DNA of 64,000 nucleotides from Erpobdella octoculata (Eukaryota; Annelida; Clitellata; Hirudinida; Erpobdellidae), in NCBI GenBank assembly GCA_963978895.1, contig OZ022241.1:18281273-18345272 (forward strand), in the 5' to 3' direction. Of this stretch, positions 50,801 to 61,727 are shown piece after piece. Position numbers and translations under genes: made by a program. The stretch's first letter is position 1. Each line of letters opens with the position of its first letter. The notes below the pieces were generated by a model, which did not search any database, was not told where the DNA came from, and saw nothing but the letters and a program-made list of their open reading frames with translations.

Positions 50801-53800
50801 GCAATAATGTTGACCATTCTTCCTACATGAGATATTCATACATATTTGACCATTAGCACACAAGAGAACAATGATGACCAAAAATACATGTATTAATCAT
50901 CTTTCTGCAGATTGAAACTAACAATCTTTGTCCTCTCTTTAAAGAATAACTTTGCACAAATTCATTCCATGAACCAAGGTAGTCATGTAGCTCTGGTTGG
51001 TTGATGGTAGAAATATGATTCAAGAAGTCATATGATGGCATGGTTTTCTGTTTAACAAAGAAATGTGTATGACATCAGTATGTGCGCTGTTAATATTCAT
51101 CCTACAATTAGGCATCTTATGTTCCATTCCATGGTTATAAATAAATGACACTTATGTTTAGTAATACACAACAAATATTCTGATAGGTCAGTTGATAATA
51201 ATTTTCTGGGGTTTCTTTTATACAATCCAGATAGTTTAAAACTTGATTAACAGAAGTTCTACTGTACTTTTTATACTTAATGGGGAAAAATTAGAAGAAA
51301 TTTTATGCCAAAATTCTCAGTTTAAATGTAAGTTGAACAACTTCACGCAGAAAGCTTGCTACAAATGATATAATAAATTACTTAAATTAATTGCCACTTT
51401 CACTACCATAATTTTTTCATGAGTAAATCCCTTGTCTTCCATGATCTTCAAGGCTTTCAGATTGAAAGGTTCATCAACATCAGTGTAGACCGATTCGAAC
51501 ATAGGACTGACATCATTCAGATAGATGGCATCGAAACCTTGATCCAACCAGAACTTGAAGATAGACTGACAAAAAAATTGAATATTTGAAGAAAGAAAGA
51601 TCGAAACAAATCTTCGAAAAACTGGGAAAATATTACCATCATCTCTCTCTGCACATCTATATTCCTATGATTTAAATCAGGCAGATTTCTATGTACATGA
51701 TGATAATAATAAGCACCAGATGTATCATTAAACGTCCAGGCTGGAGAACTATCTTTTCCTAACTGTTTTAGATAGCAGGAAATAAATTAAACAAAGGAAG
51801 AAAAACATGTTGATAGAACCACATAAAGGAAATTACATAAAAAATAGTTCTTATAACAAATTTGTGTTTTAATATTTTAATAACCCAATTGTTTGGAGGT
51901 ATCCTTGAAGAAGTGCTTTCATCAAGCTTTCCCTCATGCCAAATATAATAATTCATATAATTTGATGGGCCATCTATTTCGTCACCACCAAATTTAGCAT
52001 CATGATTTTCTTTGACACTCTTTTGGAACCAGGGATGTTTTTTACTTGTGTGGTTTGGCACCAATTCAATTATCAATTTCAAACCTTTAAAGAAGAGCAA
52101 ATCCAGTTTGATATTCAAATGTTTCAAAATTACATTTTAATTAACTTGTTTTAAAAATAAATTATTTTACTGTAACTTTGTTACAATTTCTGGTAACTAG
52201 TAACTTAATGTGTTACTTTTGAAAAATATAACTAAGTAACGTAATGCAGTAACTTTTTTCAAGTAACTGTAACGTTTTTTCAGTTAGAGTATTTTTCACT
52301 TTAAAAAATAATTTTAAAATCTTTTTACCAATGCTTTTATTAACTCGTCGGCTCTGTTTCTCTGTCTGTTTCAAATCTTGCAATCAATTTTTGAGTCACT
52401 TCCTGATGATAGATTTTTTTCAAATTTTGCATACATGCTCAAGATAGAAGACAATGCAATATTCAATTATTAGTTTTACAATAAGTCAATTAATTTAGTT
52501 AATTTTCTTGAGGATTTTATCGAGGGGTTTCTTGAGGGTTTTCTTGAGGGTTTTCTTGACCACAAAACGCTAACCGACTGGCAGACTATTTTACCAAGTT
52601 AACACGAACCACACTCACTGACCGCGATTCTCAAGCGTGTACGAAATTTTCATGAAAATAGTTGAGATATTTAAATTCGATGCTTTTTGATGATATTTTT
52701 ATTATTATTACCAATGCTTTTATTAACTCGTCGTCTCTGTTTCTCTGTCTGTCTGTTTGTTTCTCTGTCTGTTTCAAATCTTGCAATCAATTTTTGAGTC
52801 ACTTCCTGATGATAGATTTTTTCAAATTTTGCATACATGCTTAAAATAGAAGACAATGCAATATTCAATTATTAGTTTTACAATAAGTCAATTAATTTAG
52901 ATAATTTTAATTAATTTCGATATTTCGATATAATTAAGATATTTCGACTTTAACATAAAATAAAAGAGTAATATAAGAAAAAATTGATTGCAAAATTTGT
53001 GTTTTAATTACATATAAGAGCATTGGTTTTAAAAATTCGTTTTTAATTTACTTGTTTAACTTTAATTTAAAATAAATGTGAAAGCATTGTTTTTTTTATT
53101 TATATTTTTAATAATAGTCACAAGAATTGAATTGAAATTGGCTAGGTAATGTAAATAGCAAATAACAAAAGTTATATGCCCCTCCCATTGATTGAATATT
53201 ATAAATGTTGAAAACCTGCTATAGGCCACTGTGTATTTATGTGTATGTGTGTGTGGTATACGTGTGGATATAATGCCTTATTATGATGCATAAAAATTGG
53301 GCTTAACCCATTAACGGTTACAGTTGCGAAAACGCAACATCATTTTTAGTATTTTCGTATAGTAGTGACCATTAATGGGTTAATGAACATTGCCCTAGTC
53401 AATTCCCTGAGTGTTCTACAGTGAGCATTAGAGTAAATGAGTGAGGCTGGGAGATTATATAAGTTGATTATAAAAATTACTTAAAAACTGAAATGCTTCA
53501 ATTTGAAATTAATGTAACATCAGGTTATTGAGTTCTTTAATATAATAAGCAAGTTATAAACTTATATGCTGTTCAAAATAAAAAAAATAAGAAACCTTTC
53601 TCATGAAACTTCTTCATTAACAGATTAAGTAAAGGAAAATTTCCTAGCTGCAAAATACCACGATAATATTAAAATCAACATACATAATTTCCTATGTCTT
53701 TGTGTTTATGTATGTATGTATGTATGAATGTATGTATGTTAGAATTTTAATAACGCTAATAGGTGGTGCTGCAATCGCAAAGCAACAGCCATTATAATTA

Positions 53801-55639
53801 TTGATAATGATAATTTAAAAATCTGTCAGTTTTGATGGTTTATCTCTAGTTACTTAATCATATATCAACTTAATAAGATGTCACTATAACTTTAAAATCT
53901 ATCCAAATTATTGTAATTTAAATCTAGAAAAAACATTTATTAAATGACTCCAAAAAGTTATGCAACTAACTTTTGGATCAACATTAGTGAAATCTGATAC
54001 ACCAACATAATTATCCTCGTTGCTATACTCCACCAATGAAGTTAAAATAATCCCATCCACACCAAGGTACATGAAATAATCCAGGTTATCAAGAACACCT
54101 GAAAATTTAAACATAAATATGTGCAAGTTGCCATGTATTGTGCAATATGACCAGATAAAGAACCTCTTAGATCTCCAATCCCGTCACCAGTGGAATCACT
54201 GAATGTTGGAATATGCAGCCTGTAAACCACTGCTTTTTTCCACCAGAGTTCAGGTAGCTCTTTTTGTGCTTCCAGCCCATATTCCTCTTTGAGTCTCTGT
54301 AGTTCTTTTGAGTTGCACCAGTTGATAAGAAGAACAAATAATCCAAAAGCAACCAACATAATCACATAAGTGAGAGTCTGATCAAACAAAGGTCTGTCTT
54401 TGGCTTTGGCTCTTAAAGTTTGAAGTTCTTTTTCTCTTTCTATTGGTGTCATAAGTATATCATCCTCATCATTTTCATATTCCTTTATAGAAATTTTTTT
54501 TTAAATATATCTATATGTATATACATTTTTTGTTTTGGGTTGTGTTTACATACTTCTTTTGCCATGATAATGGAGAGTTTGTCTCTGAAACGCGTTGGCA
54601 TTAATAGAAATAAAGATAATTTAAGAAGGCAGTAGTTTTATATCTATGCTTATAGACTTCAGTAAGGAATTTTAATAACTTAAATAGAAAAAGGAACTAT
54701 CGTTATTTGTGATTGCGTGAATTTCAATCGATCAGTCTAAATTACAGTCATTAAGACACAAAGTTTTGATTAAGTGTGTATTTCTTCTAATAAACTTGGG
54801 ACCATTTATAAAGAACCTGAGTACAGTTATAAATATTATAACTATATATACTTATAACTAACTCCACCAGCGCAGGTCTTATACATTACAAAAATATAAC
54901 TAACAATTAACTCAAAACGAGTCTGGCTCACTGTAACTTGCCCAATCGTATGCTCCCCAGTGTTTGTTTACGTTTCTTTTTCCTGGGAGAAATTGGTATA
55001 CAGTCCTACGTTTTATTCAATAACTTTTTTATTTATTAAGTTATAGAAGCGAAAGTTGCATCGTTGGATTTGAAATTGAATCATCGAAAAACAAGCATAT
55101 AGGATATTCCCAGTGCAGCAGTTAACAAAGTTATAAGTTCTCAAAGAGCTACGGTTTATTTTAAGTAATTTTCGTCGGGAAATCATCGTTTTTGGCTTAT
55201 AACTTTTTCATTTGTTTAACCGAAGAAAAACCAATTTTAAATTATACCATTAAATTCTATTTTTAAAACCCCATCCAACTATGTATAACACAACCCCAGT
55301 GCATAAAAAAAGTTTTTTTAAATTTGCAAAGCCAGCAATATTGCTAACTTCACATTACATGCATTGAATTAACTTGGTTAATTAATGGTTAATTAACTCT
55401 TTTTTAATAAACCAACATACCTTTAGTAACTTTAAAAAATTAGGATCATTAAAGTCGAGATCAGGCAAAGGCACTTTGATTTTCATGTCTTGTCCTGTTT
55501 CGTCGTAAGAGAATGCCTGATTTCTTTTCCTCGTAGAGAATTCAGACAAGTGAGATGGAGGAAAGCCATTGTGGTCGCTATTATTACTATTTATACTATT
55601 ACTATCATAACCAATATTCGTATAATAAGAATTAGACAT
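47843..55639 (-). CDS. SLC3-family amino-acid transporter heavy chain (rBAT/4F2hc-like), about 13 exons
   Basis: Exons: 55421-55639, 54164-54482, 53971-54098, 53596-53647, 51885-52084, 51637-51762, about 51404-51565, 50923-51047, 50325-50523, 49483-49605, 49337-49384, 49042-49247, 47843-48197. Phases agree at every junction except the exon 7 donor, which is ambiguous. The protein is about 750 residues: a polar N-terminus, one membrane span (about 108-128, YVIMLVAFGLFVLLINW), then Cys-129, placed to pair with a light chain. An alpha-amylase-like ectodomain follows (WWKKAVVYRLHIPTFSDSTG, GDGIGDLRG, ELVPNHTSKKHPWF, YIWHEG, FWLDQGFDAIYLND). The catalytic Asp expected in R-x-D of region II is replaced (YLND), as in non-enzymatic SLC3 proteins. 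Such heavy chains carry SLC7 light chains to the plasma membrane. Domain A looks more rBAT-like than 4F2hc-like. The acidic C-terminus (NDNDDGNDDSD) is unusual. Confidence 0.9.
50612..50822. repeat. 28-bp minisatellite in an SLC3 intron
   Basis: About seven and a half units of TTGACCATCGATACATGAAA..AATAATG with a regular 28-base spacing (50643, 50671, 50699, 50727, 50755, 50783, 50811). It lies between exons 8 and 9. Open frames through it are artefacts. Confidence 0.85.
52150..52305. repeat. hAT-like relic rich in AGTAAC/GTTAC words
   Basis: ACTAGTAACTTAATGTGTTAC..AGTAACTGTAACG resembles termini of hAT-derived repeats known from several animals. The borders are unclear. Located in the intron between exons 4 and 5. 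Confidence 0.35.
52322..53059 (-). repeat. 738-bp repeat inside the SLC3 gene, inverted copy of 42075-42812
   Basis: Same length and near-identical sequence in opposite orientation, lying in the intron between exons 4 and 5. The two copies face each other across 9.5 kb. Confidence 0.85.
53307..53379. mobile_element. 73-bp piggyBac-type MITE with TTAA duplications
   Basis: The ends CCCATTAACGGT and ACCATTAATGGG are inverted with one mismatch. TTAA is immediately outside on both sides (53303-53306, 53380-53383), the target of piggyBac transposases. It lies in an SLC3 intron. Confidence 0.7.
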
Positions 55640-56199
55640 AGTGGGAACGGGTAATTTTCAAAATAAGTCAAACATAATACATAAAGAAAGCAATAGCTGC
55701 TCGATCATAGATATATATATCTATGTGTATCTAGTGCTCGATGCAACACAAACAAACATTTTGGTGCTGAAGGACTTTTAAAAGTGAGTGGAGGTTATGA
55801 AGTGTGTTGCGATGTCGAGACCCTACAAGTGTTTTGAAACATTTTGTTGTACATGTTTTTTAATGTTTTGTTAAAAAAATTTAAATTATTTAAACCAAAC
55901 GTTTTAGGAAATTTCTAGACAACTTGTTTAGTTATGTGTAGGGTAAACTGACCAATTATTGGCCAAAAGCTTTTTGAAACTCACGTAGGTTTTCACCCCA
56001 TAGGACCACACACGTTTATTTGCCGTGAAAATTCTGCAGTTTCAAAATCTCTATCAAATTCAAATTATAGTTTTTGCATGCAATATATTAAAATAAATTT
56101 TTAGGACCTTTTTTGGAAAAACTTGATTTTACCAATTAATGGCCATGGAGGCCACCCGGCCAGTAATAGGTCTAACCAATGTACATTTACTTTCACTGG
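55640..56199. other. Upstream region of the SLC3 gene
   Basis: It should contain the promoter and 5' UTR of the minus-strand gene. No element can be singled out. From about 55940, ACCAATTATTGGCC and ACCAATTAATGGCC words begin, probably part of the pogo element that follows. Confidence 0.4.
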
Positions 56200-57245
56200 C
56201 CAGTATATAAAAAAAACTACTTTGAACATGATGAACAGGTAAAATGTTCATTTAAATCAACGTTATCAAATATTCCACAATCACTTGCACATGAGATGTG
56301 GCAACGAATTTTGGCACATTTAATGCATTGGACCCAATCATCACTGTACTTGGAGTTTTCGGCATCGAATTACAATCCACTGCATTTTATGCACTGCCAA
56401 ATTTGATTCATGTTTTTGTCGTCTATTTAGTTTTGTAGTTTTTGTTTTTTGATAACTGATTTTTCTGATTGCTAATCATCACCTTCTTGAAACAGTTTCT
56501 TTCTTTTGAAATCCTTTCTAATTTCAGTTTTTTTAAAAACTTTTATTTAGGTTACAATCTCTGTTTGTGTGTGTGTGGCTATCTCTGTACGCAAATCTTG
56601 CAAGTAAATTTTAACCAGCATTTTGACTAGCTAGGAAGCTGAAACTTTCAGCATAGCTTTATATTGGATGGCAATACATGATTCAATTAAAAAAAAACTT
56701 AATTTGAACATCTTTCGTATTTCTAAATCGAGTGTATTTGAAATCAAAGTTTGTTTTGAAAAACTCGTTTTTCCTTTACTTGTTCAACTGTGACAGCTTT
56801 CTCATTAATTTTCGAGTTGTAAGTTTCTTCTGAGGTGAGGACAAAATATTTCATATTTGTTTTCTTCTTTTTTTTGCGAATATGCGGGGCGATATAAGAA
56901 AAATATCCTAATCAAAATCCACTGAGTTTGATGAATTTTGAAATGGAAATGATGTTGGGTGACATCTTGTGAAAATTTAACAAATATGTTTCTTCTGGAA
57001 CGGCATTGGGATTAAATGGATAAATACCACATTTGTGAAACCCTGATTTTATATTGGAATCGGTCATTGCGCTTTCCCAAGGTTTAGGCTTTGGCAAACA
57101 AACCACAAAAATTTGAATATGCACTCACCACACCAGAATAATCAATCACCAGCTTTTGGCATACATCTTTAAATGGTTTGAAAACAGTCCTGTCACTCCT
57201 GTCAAATGCTTGTAGCCAATTAGAGATTTGGACGGGTAGCTAAAC
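56200..57245 (-). pseudogene. Pogo/Tigger-type transposase, C-terminal half, interrupted
   Basis: Minus strand, from right to left. NWLQAFDRSDRTVFKPFKDV is at 57130-57235. WESAMTDSNIKSGFHKCGIY with PFNPNAVPEE is at 56985-57085, the conserved segment after the DDE core of pogo-like transposases. A Cys/His-rich PHD-like tail is at 56230-56400 (DDWVQCIKCAKIRCHISC). Between tail and core lies the 260-bp dispersed repeat 56535-56795. Several stops occur. The catalytic Asp residues are outside the preserved part. It has the same domain order as the relic at 90-600. Confidence 0.65.
56535..56795 (+). repeat. 260-bp dispersed repeat, copy 2
   Basis: A close match to 21830-22090, including GGTTACAATCTCTGTTTGTG and GAAACTTTCAGCATAGC. 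Inserted in the pogo relic. Confidence 0.8.
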
Positions 57246-57289
57246 AATATGGATTTAATTGTCCCGTGCCAGATCCAGTGATATTTTAG

Positions 57290-57440
57290 TTATGAAAATC
57301 ATTTTAGTTTTAGTTAGTTTTAACTAAAGTCATTTTTATTTTATTTAGTTTTATTTTTCCTTAATGCAATTATTTTAGTTTGATATAGTTTTGGTGCTAT
57401 CATTCTAGTTTAGTTTAGTTTAGTTATTATTAGTTTATTC
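57290..57440. repeat. TTTTAGTTTAG-rich low-complexity stretch
   Basis: Repeated TTTAGTTTTAG and TTTAGTTTAG words including the palindromic AGTTAGTTTTAACTAAA. It separates the pogo and hAT relics. Confidence 0.6.
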
Positions 57441-57479
57441 TGACACGATTGAAGTTTTTGCTCATATATTTTTATTTCA

Positions 57480-57890
57480 ATATAACAAATATTAACTGTC
57501 AACATGTAGATCTTGATTTTTACATTTAACCAAACACGCATATTCAATGATTTTTCAATCCTGTTGCGTCTGCCAGCTGTCAAAATCCCACAAATTGAGA
57601 AAAGTCGCTCCACAAGAGCTTGCGAAGCTGGTGCCGATATCAGATCCAGCGCAATCAGAGGACTGAAGTATTCAACTGTTGCTTCTGGTACCAGAACTCA
57701 ATTAAGGAAAGGTTGTAATTATATGGAAATGAGCTGACTTGTTCAATATATTGAGTGAGATGGTCTTTTAGCAGTACACCATCCACACCAAGAACCACTT
57801 GCCTTGTTGACTGTCCAGCCAGTTTTGCTGAAAGAAGGGGAAAATCTTTCATCGTTGAGTGAACTGTCGACAATCGACAATTGCGGTTGA
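57480..57890 (-). pseudogene. hAT transposase (ZBED-like), C-terminal fragment
   Basis: The minus-strand peptide at 57500-57660 contains LDLISAPASQALVERLFS, ICGIL and RRNRIEKSLNMRVWL. This is the hAT C-terminal dimerisation block in its P-A-S-x-x-x-x-E-R-x-F-S form. A second frame at 57660-57870 (TVHSTMKDFPLLSAKLAGQS) may be the preceding part. At least one frameshift separates them. Confidence 0.65.
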
Positions 57891-58041
57891 CTTGATGGCT
57901 GCTTATGTATATACATAGGGTTGGAGTTTAACCTATACACATAAAATATGTTTCAACTTGAAACAAATTACATAAAAAAGTTAAAATCAAGTATTTCTAA
58001 AAAAAATTATAAAGAACATACATACATACTTACAGACAGTG

Positions 58042-58222
<181 letters not shown>

Positions 58223-58270
58223 ATCTATATATATAAAAATGAATGTTTGTATCTATATATGTTAATGGCG

Positions 58271-58412
58271 TTTATGCATTGCTACACCATTCATCCGATC
58301 GTAATGAAATTTTCACACAACCTTGAGAGTCAATGGGAGTCAAAAATAAAAAAAAAAATTTTGAAATCCGTCACAAAATAAGCGGAGCGGAGCGGGTGAG
58401 CGAGCGGGAACT
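58271..58412 (-). repeat. Dispersed 140-bp core repeat, copy 4
   Basis: Reverse complement of the block at 17049, 17757 and 38682. Confidence 0.8.
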
Positions 58413-58502
58413 ATATATATATGTATGTGCGTATGTATGTGTGTATGTATGTATGTATGTGTAGGTGCATGTATGTGTGTCTGTGTGTGTGTTTATGTAT
58501 GT

Positions 58503-58965
58503 ACTAGCGGAGATACCCGGCGTTGCCCAGGTTTTTTAGAGGTTTTTCTAATGTTTGTCTCTTTCTCTCCCATTTCCTTTCCCACCTGCTTTCCCACTCC
58601 TGTTCGCTTTCCCGTTTTCGGTCGTTTTCCCGCTGCCGGTCGCTTTCCCGCTCTCGGTCGCTTTCCCGCTCCCGGTCGCTTTCCCGCTCCCGGTCGCTTT
58701 CCCGCTCCCGGTCGCTTTCCCGCTCCCGGTCGCTTTCCCGCTCCCGGTCGCTTTCCCGCTCCCGGTCGCTTTCCCGCTCCCGGTCGCTTTCCCGCTCCCG
58801 GTCGTTTTCCCGTTCCCGGTCGCTGTCCCGCTCCCGGTCGTTTTCCCGTTCCCGGTCGCTGTCCCGTTCCCGCTCACGTTTGCTCTCCCATTCCCGCTCA
58901 CGCATGCTTTTCCGTTCCCGCTCGCTGTCCGTTCCGGGTCGCTTTCCCGTTTCTATAATAGACAA
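58503..58965 (-). repeat. Helitron-like element with expanded 18-bp array
   Basis: The minus-strand 3' end is CTGGGCAACGCCGGGTATC, TCCG, CTAG, T. The array 58620-58890 has about 14 TTCCCGCTCCCGGTCGCT units. Long open frames in all directions follow from the 18-bp period. Confidence 0.65.
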
Positions 58966-58997
58966 ACTAACCCACAAACATTCATATATATATATAG

Positions 58998-59601
58998 TCT
59001 TAGCAAATCTATTTTACGTTTTATAGGCTAACAGAAGTTATGAAAGAATGTAAAAGAGAAAATGAGCGTGAACGGGAACGGGAGAGCAACCGTGACCGGG
59101 AATGGGAGAGCAAGCATGACCGGGAACGGGAGAGCAAGCGTGAGCGGGAACGGGAAAGCGACCGGGAACGGGAAAGCGACCGGGAACGGGAAATCGACCG
59201 GGAACGGGAAATCGACCGGGAACGGGAAAGCGACCGGGAACGGGAAAGCGACCGAGAACGGTAAAGCGACCGGGAACGGGAAAGCGACCGGGAACGGGAA
59301 ATCGACCGGGAACGGGAAAGCGACCGGGAACGGGAAAGCGACCGAGAACGGTAAAGCGACCGGGAACGCGGAAAGCGACTGGAATCGGGAGAGCAAGCTT
59401 GGAAGGAAACGCGAGCAAGAGAGAAAATCGATAACAAAACTTCTGAGCGGGAAAGCGACCGGGAGCTGGAAAACGACCGAGAGCGGAAATGCGACCGGGA
59501 ACGCTACGAAAACGGGAAAGTGGAGAAGGGAACGGGAGCGAGAGAGACAAACATTAGAAAAACCTCTAAAAACCCCGGGCAACGCCGGGTAACCCCGCTA
59601 G
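58998..59601 (+). mobile_element. Helitron-like element with 18-bp array, plus orientation
   Basis: It starts TTAGCAAATCTATTTTACG and ends CCCCGGGCAACGCCGGGTA, ACCCCG, CTAG, followed by T. It matches the reverse complement of 36165-36651 outside the array, and the array (59140-59380) is longer. It lies back to back with 58503-58965. Confidence 0.65.
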
Positions 59602-59615
59602 TATATATATAATAA

Positions 59616-59830
59616 TGATGATGAATTTATATAGCGCCAGATAAGTCAGAGGCGCTTACGAAGGTTCCTTTGGATCGGAAACTTCGAAGAACACGCTATT
59701 TTCATAGACATGAGAAAGCAATGCGAGTGAACTCCTTGCCTAAGGGAGTTACGCTGGTGACGCAGGTGAGGCTTGAACTGCCGACCTAACGATCAACAGG
59801 CGAGCGCTCTACCGCTCTGCCACCAGCGCC

Positions 59831-59831
<1 letters not shown>
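59616..59831 (-). repeat. tRNA-derived SINE
   Basis: On the minus strand it begins GGCGCTGGTGGCAGAGCGGT, with A-box TGGCAGAGCGGTAGAGCG and B-box GGCAGTTCAAGCC about 40 bases later. A unique body follows, then a tail GGCGCTATATAAATTCATCA with ATT units. The tail GCGCTATATAAAT is common to SINE/LINE pairs of several animal groups. Length is about 215 bp, flanked on both sides by TATATA. Confidence 0.85.
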
Positions 59832-59863
<32 letters not shown>

Positions 59864-59884
59864 TCGTGGACAAACAAGAAAGCA

Positions 59885-60060
59885 AGTTAAGAAAAACGTG
59901 GTAAAAATGATGAGACACGTTACTTTTTATAATTTAAGAAAAATCTAGTTACCAAATTTCAGAACTCATATTTTAGGTTTTTGAGCTTTACATCTTTTAA
60001 AAAAAGTTGATTTTCCCAGCGGCGGATCCAGGAATTTAATAAGAGGAGGCCCGACATTTT
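59885..60060 (+). repeat. Dispersed repeat fragment and GGCGGATCCAG end
   Basis: ATGATGAGACACGTTAC..AATCTAGTTACCAAATTTCAG is a diverged copy of 37935-38000. CAGCGGCGGATCCAGGAATT at 60019 is a hAT-MITE-like end shared with 25940. Confidence 0.5.
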
Positions 60061-61727
60061 TTTTTAGTTTTTTTCTATTTCTGTCGTTATACAGCTTGTT
60101 GTAAGATATCTTTTTTTTGTTTAGTGAATGTGAAACCAAACAAAAGAAATTGAAATTAAACTTTTCGTTTACTCTTATTTTTTTCTTTTTTTCTTTTTTT
60201 CTTTTTTTCTCTTTCTTTCTTTCTGTATTTTTTCTCTGGAGCAATGTCAACACAAAACACCTTTTTTATCAGACACTTCATAGCTGAAAATAACATTTTA
60301 GCTGTAGTATCAAATACTAGGAGCGTCTCAGATGGAAAAAAGTTATCACTTATCACAGATGGCAAAATATTATTTTTGCCAAGAAATCAGTTTTTTTAAG
60401 TCCCTTGGTAGACGTTTTAGTGGGAATGACTAGAAGAAAATCTTTTCTATAAACTAGAGCGGTTCAAGTCATTTATACAAAGTTTAATTTTATTTATATT
60501 TTGATGTAAAGTTTGATAAATTAGCCATATCGTCCATACATACATATTGGAGTGTTTCCTATATGATGTCTTCATAGAGATGAAGATGTGTTTCTGGTTA
60601 ACTCCTCCTCGCTAATTGCGAGCCATTGGAGTCTTAAAACACCTGGTGTAAAAGACTATAAACTATTATAAAAAAAGAAGTGTTTCTGGCAGTTAAATAA
60701 TTGATTTAAATAGTAGTTTTGTTCGTGAATTCATAAGTGTTAATCAGTCGAGTTTTAATAACAGTCAGCGGCGAATCCAAGGAAAAAAGTTTAACTGTAA
60801 TTTTTTACTTAGCTTGCAACTTCATTTTGCTTAACTAAAGCCTAAGTTTTATTTTTACTAAATTTACCCCTCGGCAATCAATAATTCTGATATTTAGCAG
60901 ATATTTAAAAGAATTTCCAAATATTATCTTTTAGACCTCCGCCTACAGGTCCAGCAAAAAAATTTGAATAAGTTCAGATGATTTAACAGCAAGTTCTTAC
61001 AGCAGTAAATTTTTTTAATATAAATAAAAGCTGGGACAAAAATGAAAATGTACTCGGATTGCTTCATGTCGCGGATTTAACAAATACCCCAGGAATAGCT
61101 GGCTTTTTTGGCATGTGGATCTAACCGTAGATTATTGCTAATAACCAAAGTATTTAAGCTCAACAGCTATAAACTATAATAAAAAAAAATGGGAAAGTTC
61201 AATGGGAGTCAAATAAGCATCATGTATTAACTTTTATTCAATGTACTGCTTCAATTAATGCTTGAACTTCTTTGGCTCTAAGAGCTGTGAGGATCCGGCA
61301 ATCAGGAATATGTTCAGATGTACAAATGAATTTTGTAATTGTATTATTTCTTTTCGAAGCATAGAAAGATGATTGAACAGTTCACCGACGCAGTCATGAA
61401 GTAGTTTAACAGGTTCCTAGGTCTCTGCATTTTTTTAAAATATGCCTGGCCAAACCAGTATTTTTCAGCATGTTTCAGTAGGGTTTTACGCAAAACATCG
61501 GAAATGCCATAGCGCAGGTCATGGTTATACAAAAAGTTTTTGAAAGCAAAAAAGCATTGCAGATGAAAAAATTTATTAATTTTTCATCAGTGCATCAAAA
61601 ATTACATAATAATCGGCAAGAACAAACAACTCCAAGAATTTGAAAAACAAATTACAATGCTCTCACGGATGGTCCAGAAGAGTAGTACCAAAAATATTTT
61701 CATTTCATTCTCAGACCATTTCTTCAA
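60061..61727. other. No gene recognised
   Basis: AT-rich with a TTTC/TTTTTC run at 60176-60230. A CAGCGGCGAATCCAAGG hAT-like end is at 60766. No domain-bearing frame on either strand. Confidence 0.45.

Larger units (their letters stand above)
58240..58986. mobile_element. Composite repeat bounded by ATGAATGTTTGT inverted ends, second copy
   Basis: ATGAATGTTTGT at 58240 and ACAAACATTCAT ending near 58985. The interior is the reverse complement of 38271-38873: core repeat (58271-58412), ATGT/GTGT-rich stretch, then the Helitron-like element 58503-58965. The 18-bp block is longer here than in the other copy. Confidence 0.65.
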
